Assembly (NCBI GenBank): GCA_019636175.1
Contig: JAHBYC010000006.1
Coordinates: 1-64,000 of the forward strand
Direction: 5' to 3'
DNA: 64,000 nucleotides
DNA from: Caulobacter sp.
Lineage (GTDB): Bacteria; Pseudomonadota; Alphaproteobacteria; Caulobacterales; Caulobacteraceae
The stretch's first letter is position 1, and each line of letters opens with the position of its first letter. The position numbers and the translations under genes are program-made. This document shows, in pieces, positions 25,754-34,959 of this stretch. The notes below the pieces were generated by a model that was given only the letters and a program-made list of their open reading frames with translations, did not search any database and had not been told where the DNA came from.

Positions 25754-26329
25754 TCAGCGACGCAGCCGGCGGATCGAGCTGACCTTGTCGTTGAAGTTCA
25801 CCAGGTTGAGGTTCGGGTCGCTGCGGTCGAACACCCGGCACTGACCGGTGAAGTTCTGGCCGACGCACAGTTCCCAGCGGCCGGAGATCACCTGGATGGC
25901 GGTGATCTGGTCATCCAGGCCGGTGCCGACCAGGCTGGGCATGGTGTCGCGGATTTCCAGGCTGCGGCCACGGTAGTTGGGGTTTTCATAGACGATCAGG
26001 CCCGGGCGTCCGCCGCCACCGCCACCGCCGCCGCCGGGATAGCCGCCGCCGCCGGGACCGCCGGCGCCTTCGCAGCGCAGCTGCCCATTGTCGTTTTCCG
26101 CCCGATTGCGCGGGCAGCGGCGGATTTCCAGGCTGGACGCCATCAGGTTGCCGCGACGGTCCATGCAGCGGGCGGAGAGGCGACCGTACTGGGCGGTGAT
26201 GTCGCGGCAGCTGCGCTGGTAGCTGCCTTCGGGAACCGGATCAAAGGCGCCGGACGGCTGCGCCGAGGCGCCAATGGCGGTCATGCCGAGAAGCAGGGCG
26301 GCTCCCGCCGCCAGGGTCATCACTCTCAT
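25754..26329 (-). CDS. secreted CVNH-like / beta-gamma-crystallin fusion protein
   Basis: A 191-aa protein with a signal peptide (residues 1-23, ending GASAQ). Residues about 34-88 resemble a cyanovirin-N homology domain: GSYQRSCRDI, RLSARCMDRRGNLMASSLEI, NGQLRCEG. A Gly-rich linker (about 89-107) leads to a beta-gamma-crystallin-like domain: LIVYENPNYRGRSLEIRDTM, WELCVGQNFTGQCRVF, KVSSIRRLR. Six Cys could make three disulfides. CVNH domains bind sugars and crystallin domains often bind calcium, but neither activity is shown here. Confidence 0.7.
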   Translation of the reverse strand: MRVMTLAAGAALLLGMTAIGASAQPSGAFDPVPEGSYQRSCRDITAQYGRLSARCMDRRGNLMASSLEIRRCPRNRAENDNGQLRCEGAGGPGGGGYPGGGGGGGGGRPGLIVYENPNYRGRSLEIRDTMPSLVGTGLDDQITAIQVISGRWELCVGQNFTGQCRVFDRSDPNLNLVNFNDKVSSIRRLRR

Positions 26330-26355
26330 GGTCGTCTCTCCTGAGTGTCCCGGGT

Positions 26356-26970
26356 CTAGTCGCCCGCGTAAAAGCTGAATTTGGTATTGGCGTAGGTGAC
26401 GTCGCCGACCCGCAGCACGCCGGTCAGCACCGGCTGCTCGCTGGCCCCCTGGGCCTTGGCGCTGGCCATGGCGGCGGTGTCGAGCGTGCCCTCGAAGGTC
26501 ACCTCGCCCAGCTTCGGATCCCGGCCGGCAAAGCGCAGGGTCTTGCCGTCCATGCTGTAGCCGCTGGGCAGGATCCGGGCGCGAATGGCATGGGTTTCGT
26601 TGCCCAGCTCATTGGTCTGCACCGGACTGCTGGTGTCGGCGAACTCCAGGACGATGGGGCCGAAGGTCGAGGTGCGGTCGCCCTGTTCCCAGGCGGCGAA
26701 GTCGCTGACCGCGCCGACGCCCATCTGCTGCAGCTCCCAGGCGCCGACGCGAACGGGCTGGGTCGGCATGTAATAGCCGGCGGCGTCGAAGTTGCCGCTG
26801 TGATGGAAGCCGGTCACCGGCGCGGCGACGGCTTCGGGCTCGGGAGCGGCCGGCGCGGTCTCGACGGGCGGCGCGGGGGCGGGCGCGGGCGGCGCCTCTT
26901 CCTTGCGGTTGCAGCCGGCCAGCAGGGCCGCGGCGGCGACGGCGCAGAGCGTCAAACTGGAAATACGCAT
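26356..26970 (-). CDS. lipoprotein of unknown function
   Basis: A 204-aa protein with lipobox LAGC (Cys at about residue 20) followed by a Pro/Ala/Glu-rich tether (about 25-50) and a beta-rich domain (SGNFDAAGYYMPTQPVRVGA ... TYANTKFSFYAGD). It lies 26 bases upstream of the crystallin-domain gene on the same strand, so the two are probably co-transcribed. No family is recognised. Confidence 0.7.
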   Translation of the reverse strand: MRISSLTLCAVAAAALLAGCNRKEEAPPAPAPAPPVETAPAAPEPEAVAAPVTGFHHSGNFDAAGYYMPTQPVRVGAWELQQMGVGAVSDFAAWEQGDRTSTFGPIVLEFADTSSPVQTNELGNETHAIRARILPSGYSMDGKTLRFAGRDPKLGEVTFEGTLDTAAMASAKAQGASEQPVLTGVLRVGDVTYANTKFSFYAGD

Positions 26971-27083
26971 GATGGTGATGGTCCCGATAACCCCTGCCCT
27001 GAGCCCGGATCATTCCCCCCCGACGCCGGGATGTCCACCGCCAACGCTTGACGCGGGAGCCCCGGCGTCGCATCCGCCGCGCC

Positions 27084-28160
27084 ATGCTCGTCTCTGATTT
27101 CGATTTCGACCTGCCGGAAGACCTGATCGCCCTGCGCCCGGCGAGCCCGCGCGAATCGGCCAGACTGCTGGTCGTTCGCCCACCCGAAGGTCTCGAGGAC
27201 CGGACCGTCGGCGACCTGCCGTCCCTCCTCCAGCCAGGCGATGCGCTGGTGTTCAACGATACGCGGGTGATCCCGGCGAGGCTCTTTGGCGTCCGCACGC
27301 GCGGCGACTCGGAAATCCGCGTCGAGGCCATCCTGCACCGCCGCGCCGCGCCGGACCGCTGGACCGCCTTCATGCGGCCAGGCAAGCGGCTGAAGACGGG
27401 AGACCGCGTCCGCTTCGGCCAACGGGACGACCGCGCCTGCGCGGCGGCGGGCCTGGACGCCACCGTGGTCGACAAGGGGGAGGGGGGCGAGCTGACCCTG
27501 GCCTTCGACCTGACGGGCGTCGAGCTGGATCTGGCGGTGGCCGCCATCGGCGAGATGCCCCTGCCGCCCTATATCGCCAGCAAGCGGGCCGAGGACGATC
27601 AGGACCGGGCCGACTATCAGACCGTCTATGCCCGCGAGGACGGATCGGTCGCCGCCCCGACCGCCGGGCTGCATTTCACGCCGGCCCTGCTGGAGGCCAT
27701 CGCGGCCCGGGGCGTCAGCAGTCACTTCGTCACCCTGCACGTCGGCGCCGGCACCTTCCTGCCGGTGAAGACCGAGGTCGTCGCCGAACATCGCATGCAT
27801 GCCGAGTTCGGGGTGGTGTCCGCCGCTGTCGCCGCCGAGCTCAATGCGGTTCGCGCCGCCGGCGGCCGGATCATCTGCGTCGGCACCACCTCCCTGCGGC
27901 TGCTGGAGAGCGCGACCAGCGAGGCGGGGGTGATCGCCCCCTTCGCCGACGACACCGCCATCTTCATCACGCCCGGCTACCGCTTCCGCGCGGCCGACGT
28001 GCTGATGACCAACTTCCACCTGCCCCGGTCGACCCTGTTCATGCTGGTCAGCGCCTTCGCCGGACAGGAGGCCATGAAGGCCGCCTACGCCCACGCCATC
28101 GACACCGGCTACCGCTTCTATTCCTACGGCGACTCTTCCCTGCTAATGCGCGCCGCCTGA
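27084..28160 (+). CDS. queA: S-adenosylmethionine:tRNA ribosyltransferase-isomerase
   Basis: A 358-aa Que[55 protein letters not shown] and [19 protein letters not shown]. It builds epoxyqueuosine on tRNA from preQ1 using the ribose of SAM. The start at 27084 gives the conserved N-terminus. Its TGA overlaps the ATG of tgt by one base, so the two queuosine genes form an operon. An insertion around residues 168-180 is usual for the family. Confidence 0.96.
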   Translation: MLVSDFDFDLPEDLIALRPASPRESARLLVVRPPEGLEDRTVGDLPSLLQPGDALVFNDTRVIPARLFGVRTRGDSEIRVEAILHRRAAPDRWTAFMRPGKRLKTGDRVRFGQRDDRACAAAGLDATVVDKGEGGELTLAFDLTGVELDLAVAAIGEMPLPPYIASKRAEDDQDRADYQTVYAREDGSVAAPTAGLHFTPALLEAIAARGVSSHFVTLHVGAGTFLPVKTEVVAEHRMHAEFGVVSAAVAAELNAVRAAGGRIICVGTTSLRLLESATSEAGVIAPFADDTAIFITPGYRFRAADVLMTNFHLPRSTLFMLVSAFAGQEAMKAAYAHAIDTGYRFYSYGDSSLLMRAA

Positions 28161-29284
28161 TGAGCGCATTCCCCTTCGAAATCTCCGCCACCGACGGCGC
28201 GGCCCGCACCGGGGTGCTGAAGACCCCTCGCGGCGATATCCGCACGCCGGCCTTCATGCCGGTCGGCACCGCCGCGACGGTCAAGGCCCTGACCGTCGAT
28301 CAGGTCCGGGAGACCGGCGCCGACATCATCCTGGGCAACACTTACCACCTGATGCTGCGACCGACCGCCGAGCGGGTGAAGCGGCTGGGCGGCCTGCACA
28401 GGTTCATGCGCTGGGACAAGCCGATCCTGACCGACAGCGGCGGCTTCCAGGTCATGAGCCTCAGCAACATCTCCAAGGTGAAGGAGGAGGCGGTCACCTT
28501 CGCCAGCCATATCGACGGCTCCAAACACGTCCTGTCGCCGGAACGCTCCATCGAGATCCAGGCTGACCTGCTGGGCTCCGACATCGTCATGCAGCTGGAC
28601 GAATGCGTCAGCTGGCCCGCCGAAGAGGACCGCGCCCGCAAGGCCATGGAGCTGTCTGCCCGCTGGGGCGCGCGCAGCAAGGCGGCCTTTGGCACCCGCG
28701 ATACCCAGGTCCTGTTCGGCATCCAGCAGGGCAGCACCTTCGAACATCTGCGCCGCGAAAGCTCCGAGCGTCTGATCGACACCGGCTTCGACGGCTACGC
28801 CATCGGCGGCCTGGCCGTCGGCGAGGGCCATGCGGCCATGTGCGAGGTGCTGGACTACGCGCCCGGCATGCTGCCGGCGGACCGGCCGCGCTACCTGATG
28901 GGCGTCGGCAAGCCGATCGATATCGTCGAGGCGGTGGCGCGCGGGGTGGACATGTTCGACTGCGTGCTGCCGACCCGATCAGGCCGCCACGGCCAGGCCT
29001 GGACCTGGAGCGGCTCGATCAACCTCAAGAACGCCCGCTTCGCCGAGGATGAGTCGCCGCTGGACCCCGATATCCCGGTCCCGGCCAGCAGCGCCTATTC
29101 AAAGGCCTATCTGCATCATCTGGTGAAGGCCGACGAGATCCTCGGCCAGGTCCTGCTGTCCTGGCACAACATCGCCTTCTTCCAGACCCTGACCGCCGCC
29201 CTCCGCGCCGCGATCGCCGAAGGCCGGCTGGATCAGTTCCGCAAGGATTTCGCCGCCCGGCAGAGAGTCGCCGGCCAGGGCTGA
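28160..29284 (+). CDS. tgt: queuine/preQ1 tRNA-guanine transglycosylase
   Basis: A 374-aa Tgt with catalytic Asp in [14 protein letters not shown], substrate pocket [10 protein letters not shown], the second Asp in [18 protein letters not shown], and [10 protein letters not shown] near the end. It exchanges guanine 34 for preQ1 in tRNAs with GUN anticodons. The usual zinc-site Cys residues expected after the DCVLPTR region are not evident: the segment [20 protein letters not shown] shows Asp, Ser and Pro at those places. It is coupled to queA. Confidence 0.95.
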   Translation: MSAFPFEISATDGAARTGVLKTPRGDIRTPAFMPVGTAATVKALTVDQVRETGADIILGNTYHLMLRPTAERVKRLGGLHRFMRWDKPILTDSGGFQVMSLSNISKVKEEAVTFASHIDGSKHVLSPERSIEIQADLLGSDIVMQLDECVSWPAEEDRARKAMELSARWGARSKAAFGTRDTQVLFGIQQGSTFEHLRRESSERLIDTGFDGYAIGGLAVGEGHAAMCEVLDYAPGMLPADRPRYLMGVGKPIDIVEAVARGVDMFDCVLPTRSGRHGQAWTWSGSINLKNARFAEDESPLDPDIPVPASSAYSKAYLHHLVKADEILGQVLLSWHNIAFFQTLTAALRAAIAEGRLDQFRKDFAARQRVAGQG

Positions 29285-29310
29285 TCGTCAGGGCTTGCGG
29301 CGGACCAGAA

Positions 29311-29919
29311 CTAGCGGATCGGATATTTCGGGGTGCTGGGGTCGCGCATCTCGATCTTCGGCCCGCTGTAGGGCGTCGGGGCCGCGGGCGGCTTGCAGCC
29401 CTTGGCCAGGCCCAGGCCCTTGAGATAGCCGCGGCGAATACCCCCCGCCGTGATGGCCGACCGCACCAGCTTGTCGTGTTGTTCGGCGCCGGTCAGCTTG
29501 CGCACCCAGCCCCGGAAGGGAATCAGATCCTGGGCGGCGCCCACGGCCATCCGCATGGCCTCGTCGCCGACGAACTCGCGGCTGTCGGCGATCAGACCCT
29601 GGTCGGCCTTGGTCGGCTTGGGTTGGTCCATGTCGGGACCCAGGGCCTCGTCGAGCGGCGCGATCAGGGCGCGAATCTCGATGCAGGTCATTGGCTTGGG
29701 CTTGGCGTAGGGATCAGACAGGGCGTCCAGCAGCACCTGGGGAATCTTGGTGCGCAGGACGTTGATGTCGCGCAGGGGCGAGGAGGCGGCTCCTGCAAGG
29801 CTGCCCTTGTTGACCTGATCGGTGGTCCGGACGCGGCCGGGATCGATGGGCGCCGGCGCGACGCTGGCGCAGGCTCCGAGCAGCAACAGGGGCGCAAGCC
29901 ACAGAACGCGGTTTCTCAT
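29311..29919 (-). CDS. lipoprotein of unknown function
   Basis: A 202-aa protein beginning MRNRVLWLAPLLLLGAC with lipobox LGAC (Cys at residue 17). The mature part is helical (VLLDALSDPYAKPKPMTCIE, DSREFVGDEAMRMAVGAAQD, GIRRGYLKGLGLAKGC). It is probably anchored to an envelope membrane. It is convergent with tgt and divergent from the tRNA-Lys gene. No family is recognised. Confidence 0.7.
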   Translation of the reverse strand: MRNRVLWLAPLLLLGACASVAPAPIDPGRVRTTDQVNKGSLAGAASSPLRDINVLRTKIPQVLLDALSDPYAKPKPMTCIEIRALIAPLDEALGPDMDQPKPTKADQGLIADSREFVGDEAMRMAVGAAQDLIPFRGWVRKLTGAEQHDKLVRSAITAGGIRRGYLKGLGLAKGCKPPAAPTPYSGPKIEMRDPSTPKYPIR

Positions 29920-30024
29920 GGGTTTGATTCTACGCTGCAAAAGAGGCTTCGCAAGCGCTTGCGGCGCGGGACGGGCGCCACTATGGTCCGCGCCGCTTTC
30001 CAAGGGCCTCTGCCCGATTGAAGC

Positions 30025-30099
30025 GGGCCGGTAGCTCAGTGGTAGAGCATTCGACTTTTAATCGAATGGTCGTGGGTTCGACCCCCACCCGGCCTACCA
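30025..30099 (+). tRNA. tRNA-Lys (anticodon TTT)
   Basis: A complete cloverleaf: acceptor GGGCCGG pairs with CCGGCCT, D-arm AGCTCAGTGGTAGAGC, anticodon stem TTCGA/TCGAA with loop CTTTTAA (anticodon TTT at 30057-30059), T-arm GTGGGTTCGACCCCCAC, and encoded 3' ACCA. The DNA immediately downstream has a different base composition, as often seen at tRNA integration points. Confidence 0.97.
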
Positions 30100-30500
30100 A
30101 TTTCGTCCTTCCAGGGCGTGACGCCCCAAGAGAACATCAGCCGCTGGCTGGCGATCGCCTCTAGGATGCTTCGCGTTCACGCATAGCGATATCCGAGGGT
30201 CTAGCTCGAGATGCGGAGCGTTGGCACCCTTCCTAGAACCGGGGCCGGGATGAAATATAAGGGCACCGCTTGGGTACTTTGGCCGGACTTTGAATCCCGG
30301 CGATTCAACCAAGCCCAGCCGCTGTGACTTCGGTACTGGGAAAGCACGTCGAGGCCTATGTCGTTGACCTGACTGGGCTTCTGCCGTTCTCTGTGCTTCG
30401 TTGATTTGGCGGTCGATATCCGGTTTCTCTTTCTTGATCGCCGAGACCGCTATGGCCGACAATCCGACTGGCATTGCGAGTCCGCTCTGCCCAATCGCAG
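30100..30500. other. non-coding stretch after tRNA-Lys, left part of probable island
   Basis: About 400 bases with clearly lower GC than the chromosome around it. Open frames here have no convincing start site or protein character. No integrase, transposase, duplicated tRNA end or hairpin terminator is visible. It may be decayed mobile DNA. Confidence 0.5.
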
Positions 30501-30926
30501 GTGATCGACAAGGAATTGACTGAAGTCTTATTCGCAAAAGTGACGACGTACGCCGGAGCGCGTCGGATCAACTCGAACGCGCCACTCCGAGGCTCGGTCC
30601 GGCTCGAAGTGGTCGTGCCAACCCCGGATGGCTGGACTAGTCCAGATAGTGAGTTGCTGTGGGAGGGGGACGTTGGCTTTGCCCGCCTTCAAGTCTTTGC
30701 GGCAGCCTTTAATGCGTTTGAGGCGCATCTGAAATTTCATGAGACCGGCGAGGAGATAAAAGTTCGATCCGGAGCTTGGTTGGGTCCAGATATGATTTGG
30801 TGGGTTGAGGTCTATTGTAATTCCGACGGCACCGAGTTCAGCATCTTTGATCTGCCACTGGAATGGCAGCTCGCCCGGGTCGAAAGGATGGCCGGGCGGC
30901 CTAGTCCATCTGTCCGTCCGGATTAA
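30501..30926 (+). CDS. hypothetical protein in tRNA-adjacent island
   Basis: About 141 aa, soluble, rich in aromatic residues (LRGSVRLEVVVPTPDGWTSP, ARLQVFAAAFNAFEAHLKFH, GPDMIWWVEVYCNSDGTEFS). Reading frame and residue make-up look genuinely coding. The start is uncertain: GTG 30501, TTG 30474 and TTG 30516 are all possible and none has a good ribosome binding site. Codon third positions are less GC-rich than in neighbours, suggesting transfer. The 3' end overlaps the convergent gene by 26 bases. No family is recognised. Confidence 0.55.
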   Translation: MIDKELTEVLFAKVTTYAGARRINSNAPLRGSVRLEVVVPTPDGWTSPDSELLWEGDVGFARLQVFAAAFNAFEAHLKFHETGEEIKVRSGAWLGPDMIWWVEVYCNSDGTEFSIFDLPLEWQLARVERMAGRPSPSVRPD

Positions 30927-31593
30927 TTCTGAGGATTATCTGCTCCCCGCTACGTTCGGCATTTGCCAATTGCATCCGAACAATCGTGTATCCCTTGTCA
31001 GTCAAGGCGATTTTGCCGCTCAAGTCATCATTCGTCTGAGCAAATCGGGCGTTGTCTTTAAGCATCTGCCCGAGGCGCCCTTCGAGCTCAGGAGCAAAAT
31101 TAGCCAACGCGATGATCGTGCCGGCGACTTCTTCCGGCGTAGATCCTTTTAGTTGAATGCCGATGTTTCGTTCGCGGCCGCCCGGCAGCCGGAAGCCGAA
31201 GATCACCGCATCACCGGCAGCTTGCGCATCGGCACATATTGCCGCGATTTCGTCCAAGGTCCAGTCGACCTGAGGGGCCCTAGCTTCTGCTTCACGCCGG
31301 TGCTTCACGAGTTCCGCGATATGCTCCCAGAATGCTCCGGCCGCTCTCTTCTGTAGCTCATCGAAGAATGGCTTTCCCAGAGCGATGGCCAACGCGACCC
31401 AAGCGACGCCACTTTCGAACAACCACTGAATTGTATCGTTCGGCCCGGCGAGACTCGGAATGTCCAAATGAACGGGCCGACGCCCTGTGATTTTAGTGAG
31501 GATTTCTTCTGATCGAAGCGCTACTGATCTTGAGCTGGCCGTAGAGCCTAACACGGCAGTCTCTGGAAATTCTGAAATCATGACGATATCCAT
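30901..31593 (-). CDS. hypothetical protein in tRNA-adjacent island
   Basis: A 230-aa protein with one hydrophobic segment (about residues 57-75, IQWLFESGVAWVALAIALGK) followed by a charged helix (FFDELQKRAAGAFWEHIAEL) and a soluble alpha/beta C-terminal half (VIFGFRLPGGRERNIGIQLK, GKIALTDKGYTIVRMQLANA). Composition is lower in GC than the rest of the window. It overlaps the preceding gene tail to tail. Membrane association plus island location could fit a defence or immunity-type module, but nothing in the sequence shows that. Confidence 0.6.
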   Translation of the reverse strand: MDIVMISEFPETAVLGSTASSRSVALRSEEILTKITGRRPVHLDIPSLAGPNDTIQWLFESGVAWVALAIALGKPFFDELQKRAAGAFWEHIAELVKHRREAEARAPQVDWTLDEIAAICADAQAAGDAVIFGFRLPGGRERNIGIQLKGSTPEEVAGTIIALANFAPELEGRLGQMLKDNARFAQTNDDLSGKIALTDKGYTIVRMQLANAERSGEQIILRINPDGQMD

Positions 31594-31905
31594 GTTGAAT
31601 TGGTGGTGATGGTGGTATTATTCATACGGCGCATAATGCGTCACTTTGTAATTTCGACATTGTCCTAGGGTTGCGACCCTTGCTGTGGTGTCTTCAATAT
31701 TGGGGTTCTAATTGGCGAAAATTGTCAGACGGCAATTCCGCCTAGGACCGTTGCTTTCATGACAACCCCATCGGACGAGTGTGATTTGACCCTACTTCCG
31801 GTCCAAATGTTAAGGCAATAGATGTCATGAGGGACCTGCAAGCCTTGCGAGCCGGCGACGATAGGGGCATGCACCGGGCCTTCTATTCGCTGTGAAAGTC
31901 TGCCG
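31594..31905. other. AT-richer intergenic region with short palindromes
   Basis: No gene is supported. Two small perfect inverted repeats stand out: CGCATAATGCG (31630-31640) and AGGGT-TGCG-ACCCT (31667-31680). They lie 35-90 bases upstream of the minus-strand island gene and could be operator sites. The right edge, before the M1 peptidase, returns to high GC near 31840. Confidence 0.4.
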
Positions 31906-33786
31906 ATGTTTACTCTGGTCCGCGTTCTCGTCGCCGCCCTGCTGGTCTCGTCGAGCGCGGCCGCCTTCGCCGCCCCGGCCCCGGCCGTGCCGGAAGTCGC
32001 ACCGATCCTGACCACGGACGACGCGGTCGATACCGCCAGCTGGGCGAGGCCCCGCGAGGCGCGTGTGACCCATGTTGATCTGGACCTGACGACCGACTTC
32101 GCCGCGCAGCGGCTGAGCGGAACGGCCGGTCTCGACATCCTGGCGGCGCCCGGCGCCCAGGAGGTCATTCTGGACACCCTGGACCTGACCATCCTGTCGG
32201 TCGTCGATGGCAAGGGACAGTCGCTGGCCTGGACCCTCGGCAAGGCCGAAGGCGGCAAGGGCGCGCCCCTGACCGTCCAGCTGAACGGCGCGAGGCGGAT
32301 CGTCGTCTCCTACCAGACCGGCGCGGCCGTGGCGCTGCAGTGGCTGGCCCCGGAACTGACCGCGGGCAAGACCAAGCCCTTCCTCTACAGTCAGGGCCAG
32401 CCGACGCTGAACCGCAGCTGGATTCCAACCCAGGACAGTCCTGGCGTTCGCCAGACCTGGACCGCCCGGATCGTGGTTCCAGAAGATCTGACGGCGGTGA
32501 TGAGCGGCGAGAAGCTGACGCCGCAGGGCGAGGCGGCCGGGCGCGGCAAGCGCGCCTTCCGCTTTCGCATGACCCATCCCACGGCGCCCTATCTGATCGC
32601 CCTGGCGGTGGGCGACATCGCCTTCCGTCCGCTGGGGCCGCGCACCGGGGTCTATACCGAGCCGTCGATGATGGACCGGGCCGCCTATGAGCTGGCCGAC
32701 ACCGAGAAGATGGTTGAGGCCGCCGAGACCCTCTACGGCCCCTATCGCTGGGGTCGCTACGATGTGCTGGTGCTGCCGCCGGCCTTTCCCTACGGCGGGA
32801 TGGAAAACACCACCCTGACCTTCCTGACCCCGACCTTCATCACCGGCGACCGGGCCAACGTCGGCCTTGTGGCCCACGAACTGGCGCACAGCTGGTCGGG
32901 CAATCTGGTGACCAATGCGACCTGGAAGGACATCTGGCTCAACGAGGGCTTCACCAGCTACGTCGAGAACCGGATGATGGAGGCGATCTACGGTCCCGAG
33001 CGGGCCGAGATCGAGGCCGATCTGGCCTGGGACCAGCTGCAGGAAGCGGTCCGTGAGATGAAGCCGGAGCGTACGACCCTCTACGGCGAGGACACCGGCG
33101 TTGAATATGTGAAAGGCGAGGCCTTCCTGCGGACGATGGAACACATCATCGGCCGCGACCGCTGGGACGCCTGGCTGCGCGGCTACTTCGATCGCCACGC
33201 CTTCGCCCCGCAGACCACCGCCGGGTTTCTCGCCGACCTGCGGCAGTATCTGATCAAGGGCGACGCCGAACTGGAAGCCAGACTGCAGCTCGACGCCTGG
33301 GTCTATCAGCCCGGCGTGCCGTCCAACGCCTATCACAAGCCCGCCGCCGCCCTGCTGAAGGTCGACGCCGCGCGCGAGGCCTTCCTTACCGGCGGGCCCG
33401 CCGCCGACCTGCCGACACGGGACTGGACGACCCAGCACTGGTCGCGGTTCCTCAATGGCCTGCCCCGCACCCTGACGGCGGCGCAGCTGGCCGATCTGGA
33501 CAGGACGCTCGGTCTCTCCGCCTCGACCAACGCCTATGTGCGCAGCGCCTGGCTGGAGCTGGTGGTGGCCAACCGCTACGAGCCCGGTCTGGCCTCGCTG
33601 GAGGCCTTCCTGAAGTCCAACGGTCGCGGCCTGTTTGTCGCGCCGCTGTATGGCGGGCTGATCAAGGACGGGGACTGGGGCCTGCCGCTGGCGCGGCGCT
33701 ACTTCGACGCGTCAAAGGGGGTCTATCACCCCTCCCTGGCGGCGCGGCTCGAGGCGCGCATCGCGGCGGCGGAGGCCGGCAAGTAG
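31906..33786 (+). CDS. M1-family zinc metallopeptidase, leukotriene A4 hydrolase-like
   Basis: A 626-aa exported enzyme (signal peptide about residues 1-22). It has the M1 exopeptidase motif GGMENTTLTF at about residue 297 and the zinc site HELAHSWSGN at residue 324 with the downstream Glu in WLNEGFTSYVE. The C-terminal third fits the helical leukotriene-A4-hydrolase C-domain. It would remove N-terminal residues from peptides in the periplasm. It marks the return to chromosomal composition after the island. Confidence 0.92.
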   Translation: MFTLVRVLVAALLVSSSAAAFAAPAPAVPEVAPILTTDDAVDTASWARPREARVTHVDLDLTTDFAAQRLSGTAGLDILAAPGAQEVILDTLDLTILSVVDGKGQSLAWTLGKAEGGKGAPLTVQLNGARRIVVSYQTGAAVALQWLAPELTAGKTKPFLYSQGQPTLNRSWIPTQDSPGVRQTWTARIVVPEDLTAVMSGEKLTPQGEAAGRGKRAFRFRMTHPTAPYLIALAVGDIAFRPLGPRTGVYTEPSMMDRAAYELADTEKMVEAAETLYGPYRWGRYDVLVLPPAFPYGGMENTTLTFLTPTFITGDRANVGLVAHELAHSWSGNLVTNATWKDIWLNEGFTSYVENRMMEAIYGPERAEIEADLAWDQLQEAVREMKPERTTLYGEDTGVEYVKGEAFLRTMEHIIGRDRWDAWLRGYFDRHAFAPQTTAGFLADLRQYLIKGDAELEARLQLDAWVYQPGVPSNAYHKPAAALLKVDAAREAFLTGGPAADLPTRDWTTQHWSRFLNGLPRTLTAAQLADLDRTLGLSASTNAYVRSAWLELVVANRYEPGLASLEAFLKSNGRGLFVAPLYGGLIKDGDWGLPLARRYFDASKGVYHPSLAARLEARIAAAEAGK

Positions 33787-33814
33787 GCGGCGAGGGGACG
33801 CGTCCCCTGGCGGA

Positions 33815-34750
33815 TCAGAGCGGCGCCGCCGCGGCCCCGAGCAGGGCGGCGTGGGGATGCAGGATGACCTTGGTCGGGATCGCCGCGCAGTAGTCTTCAA
33901 AGCGGCCCTTGGCCTCGAAGGCCTGGCGGAAGGCGCTGCCTCGGAGGGTGTCGAGCATCTTCGGGGCGATGCCGCCGCCCAGATAGACGCCGCCGCTTGC
34001 CCCGAAGGCCAGGGCGAAATCTCCCGCGACCGCCCCGTAGATGCGGCAGAAGCGCTGTACCGCGTCGGCGCAGACGCGGTCGTCGCCCTGGGTTGCACGG
34101 TGGACGACATCTTCGGGCGACAGATCCAGCGGCTCCACATCGGACAGCCGCGCCAGGGCCTCGTAGAGGTTGACCAGTCCCGGGCCTGACAAGACCCGCT
34201 CCACCGAGACCCGACCGAACCGCGTGGTCAGGATCGACAATATGGCGACTTCCGTCTCGTCGGTCGGGGCAAAGGCGATATGGCCGCCCTCGGTGACGGC
34301 CACGGCCTCGCCAACGGCGTCGCGAACCAGGGCCCCGACGCCAAGGCCGGTTCCGGCGCCGATGATGGCCACAGTGCCGCCGGATGGGGCGACGTCTCCG
34401 ATATCGCCAAGGTCGTCCGGCCCAAGCCTCGGAACAGACAGGGCCAGGGCCTCGTAGTCGTTGATCAGCCGCGCGCGCCGGAAGCCATGCGCCTTCAGCG
34501 CCCCCTCCGACATCTTCCAGCGGCCATTGGTCAGGGCCGCGCGGCCGTCGGTCACCGGCCCGGCCACGGCAATGACGGCCTCGGCCGGCAGGGGTCTGCC
34601 GTCCAGATAGTGATCCAGGGCCGCTTCGAGGGTGTCATGGCCCTCGCGTTCGAAGCCGCGCGGATTGACCAGCCGGGCCTCTTCGTCGCCGTCTTCCACC
34701 AGCGCGAAGCGACAGTTGGTGCCGCCAACGTCCCCGACCAGCCGTCGCAT
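33815..34750 (-). CDS. glk: glucokinase
   Basis: A 311-aa Glk of the bacterial ROK-independent type: LVGDVGGTNCRFALVEDGD phosphate loop, LINDYEALALSVP with the catalytic Asp, GAGTGLGVGALVRD, EGGHIAFAPTDETE and GGVYLGGGIAPKML. It phosphorylates glucose to glucose 6-phosphate with ATP, feeding the Entner-Doudoroff pathway in this lineage. ATG 34750 gives MRRLVGDVGG directly before the first motif. It is convergent with the M1 peptidase gene. Confidence 0.93.
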   Translation of the reverse strand: MRRLVGDVGGTNCRFALVEDGDEEARLVNPRGFEREGHDTLEAALDHYLDGRPLPAEAVIAVAGPVTDGRAALTNGRWKMSEGALKAHGFRRARLINDYEALALSVPRLGPDDLGDIGDVAPSGGTVAIIGAGTGLGVGALVRDAVGEAVAVTEGGHIAFAPTDETEVAILSILTTRFGRVSVERVLSGPGLVNLYEALARLSDVEPLDLSPEDVVHRATQGDDRVCADAVQRFCRIYGAVAGDFALAFGASGGVYLGGGIAPKMLDTLRGSAFRQAFEAKGRFEDYCAAIPTKVILHPHAALLGAAAAPL

Positions 34751-34959
34751 GTTGGCCGCGCCGGTCAAATGGAGGCCTGTGACAGCAGGGTGACTGGGAT
34801 GGGCATGGTCTCAGGGTGGCTCAGGCGGTGGATGGTCTCAACAGGCAATCTAACCGGCGCGGGCGTGAAGCGTTGCAGGCATTCGGCGTCGCGGCCCGTG
34901 ACGACGCGCGGACCTGCGGTTATGGAAGTGACGAAACAAGCAAGCCGAGGAAACCGCCG

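Noticed and set aside
30094..30537. A 147-codon minus-strand frame after tRNA-Lys
   Set aside because: No ribosome binding site, irregular composition and it overlaps the tRNA 3' region; the evidence is too weak to call a gene.
30075..31905. Search for a duplicated tRNA-Lys 3' end as an island attachment site
   Set aside because: No repeat of the GTTCGACCCCCACCCGGCC end was found downstream, so integration by site-specific recombination is not demonstrated.
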